From Deltaproteobacteria bacterium (lineage in GTDB: Bacteria; Desulfobacterota; Desulfomonilia; Desulfomonilales; Desulfomonilaceae), in the NCBI GenBank assembly GCA_016875095.1, contig VGSG01000005.1, forward strand, positions 44,223 through 108,222: 64,000 nucleotides of DNA. Reading direction: 5' to 3'. Positions 8,591 through 18,705 of this stretch are shown here, one piece after another. Within the stretch, counting starts at the first letter, position 1. Each line of letters starts with the position of its first letter. The translations under genes were made by a program, and so were the position numbers. The notes under the pieces are model-generated. The model saw only the letters and a list, made by a program, of their open reading frames with translations, made no database searches and was not told where the DNA came from.

Positions 8591-10474
8591 CTATTGAAAA
8601 GCAAAGATCTTCTCTTCGCCGCCGGGCGGTGTAATAAAGAGCTGGATACCGTTGGGACCGGTGCTCTGGTAGTAGTCCACGAACATCTCATGGGCGCCCG
8701 GTTCCAAGTTGACCGTCCCGGTCTTTTCCTGTCTTCTCTGAAAGCCCTCCGCGTTGATCACGAGGTTTTTGCCTACAATGAGCCGAGCGCCGTCCTCCGC
8801 GACCAAACGGAATTTGTACGTCCCTTTCTCTTCGTCAGAAAGGGAGAATTTTACGTAGAATCTGAGCCCGAGCCAGTCTTCCCGCCTCGGAACTCCGGGG
8901 AATTCCCGCGCTCCTCGATCTATGGGAAAATCGATCGCGTCCACAAAGAACATACCCGACGGCGTCATCTGGTTAAAATTGGGGACTTTGTTGGTTCCGG
9001 ACTTCAGGAAGTACGCAAAACAAGGGATCTGGCTCACCTTCCCCGAATCGGACGCGTAGCCCACGAGAGGTTGGGAGGGTGAGAAGACCTGTTCCTGCTG
9101 CTTGGGTTGCGTCACAAACAGTTCCAGCCGCGGGTCGCCCGTCGGGTGAAAGTAGTTCACGGCAATGGGGTAGCTCCCTTCCTGGAGAAAGGCCCAGCCG
9201 AGCCTCCCTTCAGGGCTGGCCTTTGTGCCTCCCACTATTCTGACGATCTCGTCTTTTCCAATGGTGAGGTTCGCGTAGTCATCAGCCACGAGCCGAAATG
9301 CAAATATTCCGGCTCCTTGTACATTGAAATACCCCTCGTATCGAACCGCGACCATGTCCTTACGACCCGGCAATCCCGCGAGCCCCTGTCCGTCTGAAAT
9401 CCGCAGTTCGGGAGCAATGAGTCTGCCTATGGGGCTGGTCTTGCTCAGGTCCGGGCCGCCAGGATACTTACCCTTGGGCACGAAATAGACCTGACCCCAA
9501 AGCACGTCGTAGGGCTTGCTCGGCTCCTTCCAGCCTGCCAGACCCTTCCTGATGCTGAAGACTTCTTCCGATCCCAGCGGGGGGGTTACGAAAAGCTGTA
9601 ATACGGGCGGACCGCTGGAATTGAAGCTGTCCAGCACAATGACGTGGACTCCTTCCGCCAGGTGAATATGGCCGGTCTTGACCGTAGCCGGATGAACGCC
9701 GTCGATCTCAATAATGGTCTTGTCGTCCACATGCAGCCGAACGCCATCCTTCGCGTTGACCCTCCATTGGAAAATGCCCTCGCCGGACACCTGAAACACA
9801 CCGATGAACCTCATGCCCAGCCCCTTGGTGTCTTCGGGCAGGCCCGCGGGATGTCCTCCAACTCCACCGGGATGCAGGTTGATCTGGTCCGCGGTGATCA
9901 CATCGATAGGGCGAAACGCGCTGAAATCCGGCAAGGCCCGCACGCTCTCCGGGAGCTTGTATACATTCACCGTGAACGTGCCTATCCCCGTCGCATCTGC
10001 CGGCGGTGTGGGAGCGGGCGCGCGGGTCAATGATTTGCGTGGGCCGGAAGGCGCGGCCGGGCGTCTCTGGTCCGCGTCGCGAGCTCGTGGCCCCTCTGCG
10101 TCCGGTCGGGTGACAAACGGAGCGGCCGGCCCTGGTTCCCGCATTGGAATCATGGGCTCAGACGGCGCGGGCGCGGCATCGTCCTGTTCCATCCTCCTGC
10201 GCGGCTCCCGAGGCGGGGCCTCATCCTCGACCCCCCGACCGGGCTGAGGTTCCGCTCTCTCCACCCCCGGGGTCGCGGGCGCCTTTCCCCGTGGCGGCCC
10301 TGTCTCCACTTTCAGCGACTCAATATCGTCAGGAGCGAATTTCAGAGGCACTCTTTGGATTTCGCCATCCCTCTTCTTGATCACGAGATAGTCTTCGCCG
10401 AAACTGGGGAGAGCAACGCAGACGAATAGAGTGGCGAGAACCACCAGGCTTGCGCGAAGGATCACAGGTTTCAT
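8591..10474 (-). CDS. Exported protein with three PA14-like domains
   Basis: The 627-residue protein has a signal peptide (MKPVILRASLVVLATLFVCVA), then a KKRDGEIQRVPL segment and a Pro/Arg/Glu-rich linker (about 50-165). Three repeats follow (about 165-325, 330-480 and 490-627). Each repeat has the PA14-like core: FxxxVxAxDGxRLxVxxxxII, a G(x)H or G(x)Y turn, and a final LQLFVTPP-like strand, as in LRFYVKF, FRLVAEDGARLIVG and IQLFITPPGG. PA14 domains bind carbohydrate or mediate adhesion in other proteins. No catalytic domain is present, so an extracellular or periplasmic binding role is inferred. The linker is unusually rich in proline and charged residues. Confidence 0.75.
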   Translation of the reverse strand: MKPVILRASLVVLATLFVCVALPSFGEDYLVIKKRDGEIQRVPLKFAPDDIESLKVETGPPRGKAPATPGVERAEPQPGRGVEDEAPPREPRRRMEQDDAAPAPSEPMIPMREPGPAAPFVTRPDAEGPRARDADQRRPAAPSGPRKSLTRAPAPTPPADATGIGTFTVNVYKLPESVRALPDFSAFRPIDVITADQINLHPGGVGGHPAGLPEDTKGLGMRFIGVFQVSGEGIFQWRVNAKDGVRLHVDDKTIIEIDGVHPATVKTGHIHLAEGVHVIVLDSFNSSGPPVLQLFVTPPLGSEEVFSIRKGLAGWKEPSKPYDVLWGQVYFVPKGKYPGGPDLSKTSPIGRLIAPELRISDGQGLAGLPGRKDMVAVRYEGYFNVQGAGIFAFRLVADDYANLTIGKDEIVRIVGGTKASPEGRLGWAFLQEGSYPIAVNYFHPTGDPRLELFVTQPKQQEQVFSPSQPLVGYASDSGKVSQIPCFAYFLKSGTNKVPNFNQMTPSGMFFVDAIDFPIDRGAREFPGVPRREDWLGLRFYVKFSLSDEEKGTYKFRLVAEDGARLIVGKNLVINAEGFQRRQEKTGTVNLEPGAHEMFVDYYQSTGPNGIQLFITPPGGEEKIFAFQ

Positions 10475-10727
10475 CTGATCACCTCAGGGTCGGGGAAGCA
10501 GGCTGGAGCCCTCAAACGCCATGCCCTCCCTAAGAAAAGAGAGAATATGTGCTCGAACATCCGAGAAAGGGAGAGCCGCCCGGATCCATTCGCCTCGGGA
10601 ATCACGCCCGCCTCTCGTGACCCGGAATCTGCTTTGGCGCGGTGTGTCGCAGGATTCAATCTCTCCGCCTGCTCGTATGCCTTATATGCTCGCATTGTTT
10701 CCCAGGCATATCCAGGGAGTTGTCTAA

Positions 10728-10756
10728 TTTATATCAATTTCTGCTGTTAGATTCAA
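10728..10756 (-). promoter_or_regulatory. Sigma-70-type promoter for the PA14 gene
   Basis: On the minus strand TTGAAT (10756-10751) and TATAAA (10733-10728) are 17 bases apart and point at the gene starting at 10474. This leaves a leader of roughly 245 bases. Nothing else was recognised in the 403-base gap 10475-10877. Confidence 0.5.
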
Positions 10757-10877
10757 GCGCTAAACGCTGAGACCACGATCCACGGAGGTGACTCTCTTTA
10801 ACTTTCTTCAATAACGTCAAAAGGATGGCCCGCGCACGCCCCATCGCACGATTTCCCCGGGCCACGGATCCTAAGCC

Positions 10878-12398
10878 TCAGACGGAGCCTGACGAGGCCG
10901 CTTCCGTGGTGGCGCACAGTTCACCGTCCGCGTGGGGGTTCTCGCCGACCCGGATGATGTCCGCCTCATGGCCGTCCGAGAGATCTGTTTCGTGGGATAT
11001 CCAGGCAGAGGGGTACCTTTCACGGAAATCGACCTGGAAGGGGAGATATTTGAGCTTCGAAACATCTTTTGCGAGGCGGCCCGAGGTCTCCAGGGCCACC
11101 AGCTCTCGAACTCCTTCCGGGGTCACCGCGTCGGAAACCGCTTCGGCGGAGAAGTAGCGGACATTGAACGCACAGGGGACCAGGGGATCAAAGAGCCGCT
11201 CCGGTGACACGATTCCTCTAAGGTCGGGGAGGACCTTTTTCTCGAAATCCCCTTTGGCCTCTACGTACACGAGGCTTGATCTGAAACGATAGACGGCCAT
11301 CAAGTCACGGGCCTGGTCCAGGAAGCCCTTTCCGAAAAGAATGACCAGCACATTCAGGATGATGTCCATGAGGAGTCCGAAGAAATAGAGCCGAAAGAAA
11401 TCCCCGTAACTCACCGAAAACGTAGGATACTGCACGAGAATAATTTGAAGAAACCCGATCAGCACCATGGCCGAGCCGAGCAGCAAGCCCAGAAGAGCCG
11501 CGGGTCGGGCCGAAGTCCGCAGATGCTTGGGAAAACTCTCGATCAATGTTCCGATCATGGTCTCCCCATCCTGGCACATCACCGGTCGAGATCGGGAAAT
11601 CCTGTTGGGGAAGGTCTTATGCGCGAATATCTTCGAGCCTTCCTCCAACACGGCAAAAAATACTGACGGATGGCCCTTCCCCTCCACAATCATCGAATCC
11701 ATTTCCCTTCCCGCGCTCGGTTTCTTAAGAGGGACGAGGCTGACAGCAAGCATGAACTTGAGCGCACAGACCAGCAACAGCAGATTGTAGAATGGGATAG
11801 GCGACGGCAGCACATAATCGCTGCCCAGTCCCCACTGCCCAAGGTAACCGGGAAGAATGTCCAGAAGCTTGAAGAAGAAATGCACCGCTATTCCAATGAA
11901 GAGCGCCTTCCAGATGAAACTGATGTTCCGCCGAACATTTTCACCGGAGATCTGGGAAATAAACCGCGCCCTGGACCAGAATTTCCCCAGGAAATAAAAA
12001 AGGAGCGACGGCGCTTGGTCATAGGACCGCATTCTGCCTTCTTTTAGCCCCAGAGAAACGGTCTCGGGCTCGTGGTAATCTCCGGCCCACTGCAACGGAA
12101 TCCGCACGCGGGAAACCTCACGCAGTCCCGTCACCGCCCAGTTAACCCCCACGATGAGTCCGGCCAGAGCGGCCACCGTGGTAAGAAATGTCCCCAGGAT
12201 GAACGGGATGTAGTTGAGGATGAACTCGTTCACCTGCTCAGGCAGCCGAAGAGGAAAGAACTCCCGTAACTCGTACAGTCGAGTGAGAGACCCGAGAGCG
12301 ACCAGCACACCGACACAGGCCAACACAATTCCGTATAGGAGGATATGGTTGGGAAGCTTCACCACATCTATCGAACGTCGGGAGAGTTTGGAAAACAT
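10878..12398 (-). CDS. Integral membrane protein of unknown function
   Basis: The 506-residue protein is not of a family I recognise. Hydrophobic segments lie at about residues 18-40 (ILLYGIVLACVGVLVAL), 65-90, 165-185, 205-225, 305-330 and 340-365. A soluble C-terminal third (about 385-506) ends in an acidic, Ser/Ala-rich tail. A charged loop between the pairs (AGDYHEPETVSLGLKEGR) and a second soluble stretch around 235-290 suggest two large cytoplasmic regions. It lies on the same strand as the PA14 gene but has its own promoter. No catalytic motif was seen. Confidence 0.65.
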   Translation of the reverse strand: MFSKLSRRSIDVVKLPNHILLYGIVLACVGVLVALGSLTRLYELREFFPLRLPEQVNEFILNYIPFILGTFLTTVAALAGLIVGVNWAVTGLREVSRVRIPLQWAGDYHEPETVSLGLKEGRMRSYDQAPSLLFYFLGKFWSRARFISQISGENVRRNISFIWKALFIGIAVHFFFKLLDILPGYLGQWGLGSDYVLPSPIPFYNLLLLVCALKFMLAVSLVPLKKPSAGREMDSMIVEGKGHPSVFFAVLEEGSKIFAHKTFPNRISRSRPVMCQDGETMIGTLIESFPKHLRTSARPAALLGLLLGSAMVLIGFLQIILVQYPTFSVSYGDFFRLYFFGLLMDIILNVLVILFGKGFLDQARDLMAVYRFRSSLVYVEAKGDFEKKVLPDLRGIVSPERLFDPLVPCAFNVRYFSAEAVSDAVTPEGVRELVALETSGRLAKDVSKLKYLPFQVDFRERYPSAWISHETDLSDGHEADIIRVGENPHADGELCATTEAASSGSV

Positions 12399-12425
12399 GC
12401 TTACCCCAGTCCGAAGTCTCCGCAG

Positions 12426-12454
12426 TCTTTAGCAAATTCAATTTATACTGTCAA
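12426..12454 (-). promoter_or_regulatory. Promoter of the 506-residue membrane protein gene
   Basis: On the minus strand TTGACA (12454-12449) is followed after 17 bases by TAAAGA (12431-12426), 28 bases before the start codon at 12398. The -35 is perfect and the -10 is partial. The surrounding stretch 12430-12500 is clearly AT-rich. The rest of the 523-base gap 12399-12921 shows only the plus-strand promoter at 12841. Confidence 0.5.
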
Positions 12455-12840
12455 ATACAAATCTTAACGATAGTACTTAATGTATAATATCTGCAAAGCT
12501 GACCGGTCCGTAGGATATCCCGACATAGGACGCGGCCCTCAGGGAACACGCGGACCAGGCCAATGAGCGCTTCGGAACCGACGCTTCCCGCTTGAACCCC
12601 GCTCGCGCGTCGCGGTTCGGCGCGTTCATCGCGAGCATGTCCGCATGTCGCATAATTAACTTAATGTTCAGAGTATAATCTTTCGTGATACATAATTAAT
12701 ATGTGGTGAGCAGCTTGGGCGAAAAAAAGAATTCGCGCGCCTTCATTTCACCGCGCGCCTCGCGCAGTCCCGGACTCCCCGGGACGCCAAAGTTCAGGAT
12801 TCCCCGGTCTCAGCGCCCCTTGAACGCCACCCTTTTCAAG

Positions 12841-12869
12841 TTGACAAGCGCGGGTCTGTGGACTATGAG
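12841..12869 (+). promoter_or_regulatory. Promoter of the 54-residue protein gene
   Basis: TTGACA (12841-12846) and TATGAG (12864-12869) are separated by 17 bases. The predicted transcript starts about 45 bases before the ATG at 12922. A good ribosome site (TAAGGAG, 12908-12914) lies between, so the three signals agree. Confidence 0.55.
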
Positions 12870-12921
12870 CAGGTCGATCCTTGCGGCCCCCGGATCAGAC
12901 CATTTGGTAAGGAGATGCAAA

Positions 12922-13086
12922 ATGCCTAATTATGAGGTGTCCGGAGCCGAATCGAGAGGACGGCCCTACAGGAAACTCAGGGACGAGCCCAAGTATGAAG
13001 AGTTGAAAAAGATCATCAATGACCTTCCCCCTGACAAAATGGAAAAGCTCAAGTCCTACATTCAACGGCTCGTGCGCAACACTTGA
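12922..13086 (+). CDS. Small charged protein, 54 residues
   Basis: The gene starts MPNYEVSGAESRGRPY and is preceded by TAAGGAG at the right distance and by a credible promoter. The first third is polar and flexible. The rest (DEPKYEELKKIINDLPPDKMEKLKSY, here residues about 19-45) is predicted amphipathic helix with a central proline turn, ending IQRLVRNT. The open frame extends upstream to 12703, but the Arg/Pro/Ser-rich extension looks non-coding. Function is unknown. It is convergent with guaA. Confidence 0.6.
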   Translation: MPNYEVSGAESRGRPYRKLRDEPKYEELKKIINDLPPDKMEKLKSYIQRLVRNT

Positions 13087-13159
13087 CCCGCCGTGAGGCT
13101 CACGCTCGGCTCGCGACTCCCCTGATTCCGGTTCATATAGAGGTGGGACGGAATGCGCC

Positions 13160-14704
13160 TCATTCCCATTCGATGGTGCTGGGAGGTTTGGAAGATATGT
13201 CGTACACGACCCTGTTGATACCACGCACCTCGTTGATGATTCGATTGGAGATTCTGGACAGCACCTCATGCGGTATGCGAGACCAGTCCGCGGTCATGCC
13301 GTCTCTGGCGTCCACAGCCCTTAAGGCTGCAACGTATTCGTAGGTGCGTTCGTCGCCCATCACTCCTACGGACTGAACAGGCAGGAGCACCACGAAGGCC
13401 TGCCAGATCCCTCGATAAAGTCCCGCAATCCTGATTTCGCTCATGGCAATCGCGTCAGCTTCCTGGAGGACTGCGATCTTTTCTTCGTTCACTTCACCGA
13501 GAATGCGCACAGCCAAGCCAGGCCCGGGGAACGGATGGCGCCAGACAATCTCGTCGGGCAGGCCAAGTTGTGCGCCAAGTTCCCGCACCTCATCCTTGAA
13601 CAGCTCCCTGAGAGGCTCAATAAGCTCCAAGCGCATGGTCTCCGGAAGCCCACCCACGTTGTGGTGGCTCTTGATGGTGGACGAGGGGCCCCCTTTCGCC
13701 GAAACACTCTCGATAACGTCCGGATAAAGGGTTCCTTGGGCAAGGAACTTCACCCGCGGGATTCTTTCCGCTTCTTCTTCGAACACCCGGATGAATTCCT
13801 CGCCGATGATCTTTCTTTTCTGCTCGGGATCCGTCACGCCCGCGAGCTTCTGGAGGAAACGCCGGGAGGCATCCACATAGTCGAGCTTGATCCCGAGCTT
13901 TTGGAAGGCGCCGAGCACTTCCGCAGCCTCGTTCTTGCGCAGCAGGCCGTTGTTGACAAAGACCGGATGAAGCTGATCGCCTATCGCTCGGTGGAGCAGC
14001 GCCACCATCACGGATGAGTCCACTCCGCCGGAGAGCGCGGCCACGACCCGGTCCTGCCCCACCCGCTCACGCACTTCCAGGACAGTGGAGTCAATGAAGG
14101 AGGCCATGGTCCAGTCAGGTTTCAGTTGTGCGATGCGAAAGAGGAAATTCCGGATGACTGTCGCCCCCTGAGGCGTGTGCGCCACCTCGGGATGGAATTG
14201 CACTCCCGTGATGCGCTGATCTTCGCTCTCGAACGCGGCCGCCTCCGCGTCGGAGGTGCTTGCGGAGATTCGAAACTTCTCCGGCAGCCTCACCACCTTG
14301 TCTCCATGACTCATCCAGACCTGCGCGCCCTCGGTGATCCCTTGCAGCAACACAGAGTCCGGCCTGATGCCGGTAAGGGCGGCCCTGCCGTACTCTCGTT
14401 CCGGCGCGGCTTGCACCACGCCGCCGAGGGTATGCGCGATGGCCTGCAAACCGTAGCAGATCCCTAGGAGAGGAACTTGCATTTCGATGAGTTCTGGATC
14501 CAACCGAGGCGAACGCTCCTTGTAGATGGAAGCCGGCCCTCCTGACAAGATGATCGCCCCGGGCCTGTTCCGCCGCGCGACTTCCAAGCCTCGATCAAAG
14601 GGATGGATTTCCGAATATACGCGGGCTTCCCGAACCCTCCGGGCAATGAGCTGCGTATATTGGGAACCGTAATCGAGGATCAAAACGTAGTTGGAAGTCT
14701 TCAT
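13160..14704 (-). CDS. guaA: GMP synthase (glutamine-hydrolysing)
   Basis: The 514-residue enzyme converts XMP to GMP using glutamine-derived ammonia. The N-terminal class I amidotransferase has the nucleophile motif LLGICYGLQ and the H/E pair in QFHPEVAHT. The ATP pyrophosphatase loop is [15 protein letters not shown]. The C-terminal dimerisation domain ends [12 protein letters not shown], the family-typical finish. The ATG at 14704 ([13 protein letters not shown]) is chosen over an upstream extension, because it gives normal length and AGG precedes it. Confidence 0.97.
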   Translation of the reverse strand: MKTSNYVLILDYGSQYTQLIARRVREARVYSEIHPFDRGLEVARRNRPGAIILSGGPASIYKERSPRLDPELIEMQVPLLGICYGLQAIAHTLGGVVQAAPEREYGRAALTGIRPDSVLLQGITEGAQVWMSHGDKVVRLPEKFRISASTSDAEAAAFESEDQRITGVQFHPEVAHTPQGATVIRNFLFRIAQLKPDWTMASFIDSTVLEVRERVGQDRVVAALSGGVDSSVMVALLHRAIGDQLHPVFVNNGLLRKNEAAEVLGAFQKLGIKLDYVDASRRFLQKLAGVTDPEQKRKIIGEEFIRVFEEEAERIPRVKFLAQGTLYPDVIESVSAKGGPSSTIKSHHNVGGLPETMRLELIEPLRELFKDEVRELGAQLGLPDEIVWRHPFPGPGLAVRILGEVNEEKIAVLQEADAIAMSEIRIAGLYRGIWQAFVVLLPVQSVGVMGDERTYEYVAALRAVDARDGMTADWSRIPHEVLSRISNRIINEVRGINRVVYDISSKPPSTIEWE

Positions 14705-14773
14705 CGACCTGCCCCCAGGCCTGAAAAATAACAAGACTGACGGGAAAGAGCGCGCCGAACCGTGGCCGGGCCA

Positions 14774-14806
14774 TAAAAAAAGACCGGGGACACGTCCCCG
14801 GTCTTT
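14774..14806 (-). terminator. Rho-independent terminator of the small exported protein gene
   Basis: AAAGACCGGGGAC pairs with its complement around 14780-14806. On the minus strand the stem is followed by a run of seven T. It lies directly downstream of the gene ending at 14841 and before guaA, so the exported-protein gene is probably monocistronic. Confidence 0.85.
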
Positions 14807-14840
14807 GGTCGTTCTCTTATCTCAAGCAAAGGGTCGGTGA

Positions 14841-15287
14841 TTACTTCACGACCTGCTTCTTTACCATTTCGTACTTCAGGCCACCGTCCACACAGGGATT
14901 GCATCCCGGAGAAGTGACCTGATAGCTCTCCACGTTGCTGACCAAGCTGGAGCCAGGGGGAAGAGCCGGGGGAGCGCCCAACTGCACGGGGCCCATGTAA
15001 CCGGGGGCCACGCACTTGGGAGGAATAACCTGAACTTTCATAACGCACTGTGTGCCTGCCCAGGGGCCTGCGGGCCAGAAGCCGGACGTATACTGATCGC
15101 AGCCATCCAGGAACAGGGTGCTGGCGCCGGCGGGACCGGTGCTCTTCTCGAATGTGGTCTTGACCTTCATGGGGATCATGATCATGTCCCCGGTCATGCC
15201 CACGCCCGGCAGGAAGGCGCTGGCCAAGCCAACCGTACCCAGCATCAGAGCCAATGCGCTCACGACAACGAGCATCTTTTTAACCAT
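14841..15287 (-). CDS. Small exported protein of unknown function, six cysteines
   Basis: The 148-residue protein starts at ATG 15287 with GGAGG seven bases upstream. It has a clean signal peptide (MVKKMLVVVSALALMLG, cleaved near ASA). The mature part is rich in Pro, Gly and Val and contains five further cysteines spread over LDGCDQYTSG, TQCVMKV, PPKCVAPG and SPGCNPCVDGG, suggesting disulfides or metal binding. It also contains the repeated hydrophobic pattern GVGMTGDMIMIPMKV. A strong ribosome site and a private terminator suggest high expression. No family was recognised. Confidence 0.7.
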   Translation of the reverse strand: MVKKMLVVVSALALMLGTVGLASAFLPGVGMTGDMIMIPMKVKTTFEKSTGPAGASTLFLDGCDQYTSGFWPAGPWAGTQCVMKVQVIPPKCVAPGYMGPVQLGAPPALPPGSSLVSNVESYQVTSPGCNPCVDGGLKYEMVKKQVVK

Positions 15288-15372
15288 ACCCAAATCCTCC
15301 TTTGATTAGGCCCCACCGGAAAAACCGTCGGGGAACCGCATTTGGAATTCTAGATTAGCAGACTCGTTTCCC

Positions 15373-15389
15373 ATTCTGGTTATCAGAAT
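15373..15389. promoter_or_regulatory. Palindrome upstream of the small exported protein gene
   Basis: ATTCTG and CAGAAT flank five bases (ATTCTGGTTATCAGAAT), about 85 bases before the start codon at 15287. A minus-strand TTGACT lies just upstream of it. It could be an operator. The rest of the gap 15288-15526 shows nothing clear. Confidence 0.3.
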
Positions 15390-15526
15390 CGTTCCGGGAA
15401 GTCAAGAGTTTTTTCCCGTCAACCACTGACCATCCATCTGGGGGTGCCATGAAGAATACCAAAAAAGAATCGCGTTTCAAACCTTTTTTTTCGCGAACGC
15501 CGCGATTTTTCCGCGCTCCAACCTTC

Positions 15527-16810
15527 CTAGGCTTCGAAACCCTCCCAGGAAGCCACCTCCCCGGGCTCCGCCAGCACGCCCATCACCGCGGTCGCGGCAG
15601 CCACTGCGGGAGACGCCAGGACCACTTCGCTCTCTGGATGCCCCATCCGCCCTACAAAGTTCCGATTGGTCGTGGCAACGGCTCGCTCCCCCGCAGCCAG
15701 CACCCCGGCGTGACCCCCAAGGCACGGCCCGCAAGTAGGCGTCGAGACCGCTCCGCCGGCGCGGAGAATCTCTTCCAGAAGTCCTTCTTCAACAGCCTGA
15801 GCCATAATCTTCGGCGTTGCGGGAATAACGATCATGCGGACAGCGGGCGCAACTCGGCGTCCTTTGAGAATATGGACCGCGATTCGCAAATCCTCTATTC
15901 GGCCGTTGGTGCATGAGCCGATAAAAACCTGATCCACCCGGAGCCCTTTTACCTCGGAGACCGGCCGCACGTTCTCCGGCTTGAACGGCAATGCGACCAG
16001 GGGTTCCAGCGAGCCCAGGTCGATAGTGAACTTTTCCGCATACACCGCGTCCGGGTCCGACTCGCACACCACGTATGGCTTGGAGCTATGAGCTTCCACG
16101 TAAGCCTTGGTCAGTTCATCAAAAGGGAATATCCCGTTCTTCGCGCCTGCTTCCACCGCCATGTTGGCGATGCTGAACCGATCCGCCATGCTCAATCGCC
16201 CGACACCGTCGCCGGTAAACTCCATGGCCCGGTAGAGCGCGCCGTCAACTCCGATTTTCCCTATAATATGGAGGATCACATCCTTGCCCATGACCCAGGG
16301 CCCCGGCCGACCGATCAGCTCAAAGGCCATGGTTTCCGGGACCTTGAACCAACTCTTCCCCGTTAACATGCCGGCTGCGAAATCGGTGCTCCCGACGCCG
16401 GTGGAAAAGGCTGCCAGCGCGCCGTACGTGCATGTATGGCTATCCGCGCCGATTACCACGTCCCCGGGGACCACAAGGCCTTCCTCCGGAAGGAGGGCGT
16501 GCTCGACTCCCATTCGTCCCACATCGTAGAAATGGGTTAGACCCATTTCCCGTGCGAATTCCCTACATGTCTTGAGCATCTGGGCCGATTCAATGTCTTT
16601 GGCCGGATTATAGTGGTCCAGCACCACCACCACTCGCTCTCGGTCGAACACTTTGGTTCCTCCGGCCTGCCGGAATGGCTCCAGGGCCAGAGGGAGCGTA
16701 ATGTCGTTCGCCAATGCCAGATCGATTCGGGCCTCGATGAGCCGGCCCGGTTCGGTCGTTTCCAACTCTGCATGCGCAGCCAGTATCTTTTCGGTTATCG
16801 TCATTCCCAT
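15527..16810 (-). CDS. leuC: 3-isopropylmalate dehydratase large subunit (LeuC type 2)
   Basis: The 427-residue aconitase-family protein starts [14 protein letters not shown]. It contains [27 protein letters not shown] and [12 protein letters not shown], which supply the three cysteines for the [4Fe-4S] cluster. Length and start match the short archaeal/bacterial LeuC type that works with a separate small LeuD subunit. No leuD lies on either side within the window. The relative homoaconitase or a methyl-substituted malate dehydratase cannot be excluded. GGAG lies about ten bases before ATG 16810; a second ATG is at 16804. Confidence 0.85.
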   Translation of the reverse strand: MGMTITEKILAAHAELETTEPGRLIEARIDLALANDITLPLALEPFRQAGGTKVFDRERVVVVLDHYNPAKDIESAQMLKTCREFAREMGLTHFYDVGRMGVEHALLPEEGLVVPGDVVIGADSHTCTYGALAAFSTGVGSTDFAAGMLTGKSWFKVPETMAFELIGRPGPWVMGKDVILHIIGKIGVDGALYRAMEFTGDGVGRLSMADRFSIANMAVEAGAKNGIFPFDELTKAYVEAHSSKPYVVCESDPDAVYAEKFTIDLGSLEPLVALPFKPENVRPVSEVKGLRVDQVFIGSCTNGRIEDLRIAVHILKGRRVAPAVRMIVIPATPKIMAQAVEEGLLEEILRAGGAVSTPTCGPCLGGHAGVLAAGERAVATTNRNFVGRMGHPESEVVLASPAVAAATAVMGVLAEPGEVASWEGFEA

Positions 16811-17085
16811 GTCAAAGACGCTCCAAACTTCGTGTTCCCAATTCCGCCGCCATTGCCGCAAACCGACTCAATTTCGCCGGGAAGTCAGCCCCTCATAATT
16901 AAGACTCCCGGGTAATTCCCATGTTCGTGGTCTTCTGCCCCGTGTCGAGGACCGTTGGAGGGCGCGCTAGCCGGGGCCGCTATAATACCCGCGAGCGCCG
17001 GGGTTGGCAAAGAGCCCCGCCCATGCAAACCGCCATGACTAGGGAGCGACAAAGAATCATGGAAGTCCTTGGCTTCGAAGATCCC

Positions 17086-17195
17086 CCCGGCGCTTCGCCT
17101 CGGAGATCGGACGCAAGAGCGTCTAAGCGCGCAATAACTTGGAGGGCAAACTCATCTCCCCTCCAATCCTCCCCATACGTCGAGCCGACCGGGGC
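17086..17195 (-). repeat. Dispersed ~105-base repeat, copy 2
   Basis: The reverse complement matches 8420-8530, including the block ACGTATGGGGAGGATTGGAG and CCGATCTCCGAGGC. It sits inside the 706-base gap 16811-17516 between the divergent leuC and mrp genes. That gap otherwise holds a TATAAT-like box near 16981 without a good -35. No protein-coding sequence was supported there. Confidence 0.7.
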
Positions 17196-17516
17196 GCCTT
17201 ACGCCGACGATTTTCTTAGGCGCCGCCGGTAAGCGCTCCCCGCGTGCGCGCCCGGATAGCCAACGATACATATCCGTGCCGACCGACGATCTTGCCGAGC
17301 TGTCATAGGAAGGTCAATTGACTCTCCCGTGAAATGGTATATCTTTGAATCGGCCCAGGTAAAGGCTTTCCCGTCGCGGGCAGCTCCGTTGAAGCTCTGG
17401 TTTCCTCTCTCGCGCTTGTTTGCGCCCCCACGATATGGTCGTGAAGGTTGATCGAGAGATTCGGGGCTCATGGCAAGGAATTATGCTGCAAACACCGGAT
17501 CACGAGGCTTCATCAC

Positions 17517-18386
17517 ATGGATGATAAGAAACGAAAACCTCCTTTGAGCAAAAAAGAAATCGACGCGCTGCGCGAAGATCTCATGCTTTCGGACGCTCTC
17601 ACCCGCATAGAAAACACTCTCATGGTTCTTTCCGGTAAGGGAGGAGTGGGCAAGAGCACGATAGCAGTCAATCTAGCCGCAAGCCTGGCCGCGCACGACC
17701 GGGAAGTGGGCCTGCTGGACATCGACCTGCATGGCCCCAGCGTGCCCACTCTCCTGCGGCTCGAGGGAACAGGCGCCCCCGGAAGCTCGGAGCACGGCCT
17801 GGTTCCCGTAAAATATTCCGACCGACTCAAGGTGATGTCAGTGGAGTTCATTGCGGGCGAACAGGCAGGGGAAGCCTTGATTTGGCGCGGCCCCATGAAG
17901 CATCGCCTGATCAGACAATTCATTGCTGAGGTGGACTGGGGTCACTTGGACTTCCTCATCGTGGACGCGCCACCGGGGACTGGCGACGAGCCTCTATCCA
18001 TCTGTCAAATGGCGCCCCCCCGATCTCAGGCGATCATTGTGACCACCCCACAGGAATTGGCGCTCAAGGATGTGAAGAAATCCATCGCGTTCTGCAAAGT
18101 CCTGGGAATGCCCGTCTTGGGGATCATCGAGAACATGAGCGGCTTCGTGTGTCCTGATTGCGGGGCGCAACACATGCTCTTCAAGACCGGTGGAGGCGAA
18201 CAACTGGCCGCGGTGACGGGCCACCGGTTCCTCGGCCGGATTCCTGTGGACCCCCGATTGGTGATCGCTTCCGACGCGGGCAAGCCCTTTGTCCTTGAAT
18301 ACCCTGACTCGCCCGCGACTCGGGCCTTCGACGCCATTACCGAGCCGATCCTGCAACTCACTCCGCCAAGGATGAAGAAGCATTGA
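17517..18386 (+). CDS. mrp: Mrp/NBP35-type Fe-S cluster carrier ATPase
   Basis: The 289-residue P-loop ATPase carries the deviant Walker A LSGKGGVGKSTIAVNL. Further motifs are DIDLHGPSVP (Walker A prime region), IVDAPPGTGDE (Walker B) and, near the C-terminus, VCPDCG, the CxxC pair that holds a bridging [4Fe-4S] cluster between two subunits. It delivers Fe-S clusters to apoproteins, which fits a chromosome rich in Fe-S enzymes. The start at 17517 (MDDKKRKPPLSKKE) is preceded by GAGG. An upstream in-frame extension to 17448 lacks a ribosome site. Confidence 0.93.
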   Translation: MDDKKRKPPLSKKEIDALREDLMLSDALTRIENTLMVLSGKGGVGKSTIAVNLAASLAAHDREVGLLDIDLHGPSVPTLLRLEGTGAPGSSEHGLVPVKYSDRLKVMSVEFIAGEQAGEALIWRGPMKHRLIRQFIAEVDWGHLDFLIVDAPPGTGDEPLSICQMAPPRSQAIIVTTPQELALKDVKKSIAFCKVLGMPVLGIIENMSGFVCPDCGAQHMLFKTGGGEQLAAVTGHRFLGRIPVDPRLVIASDAGKPFVLEYPDSPATRAFDAITEPILQLTPPRMKKH

Positions 18387-18705
18387 TGTCATCCGGCCGT
18401 ACTATGTAAATGACGGAGGCTTCGGCAGGGGCAGACCAGCGCGTCAGTCCATCTTGTTGATCGAGCCCCAATTCGGGTATGCTGGCCCCACACAGGACCG
18501 GCGACAAGAAGGATGACCCGGCGCGGGAAGTCATTTTTCGAAATTGATAGCCGCCGGCTTGCGCGCAGGAACCTATTTCGAAACAGGGCAACCCATTCTG
18601 CCTGCGGAGAAGGCGGGCCCTATTGATTTCCAAAACGTGCGGCCACTGGATAAGTTATTGGAATATGGGGCGCCGACTATAACATGCCCGCTCGGAGAAA
18701 CTCCT

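Noticed and set aside
15449..15916. A 155-codon plus-strand frame
   Set aside because: Most of it is antisense to the leuC C-terminus, and the translation is basic and low in recognisable structure.
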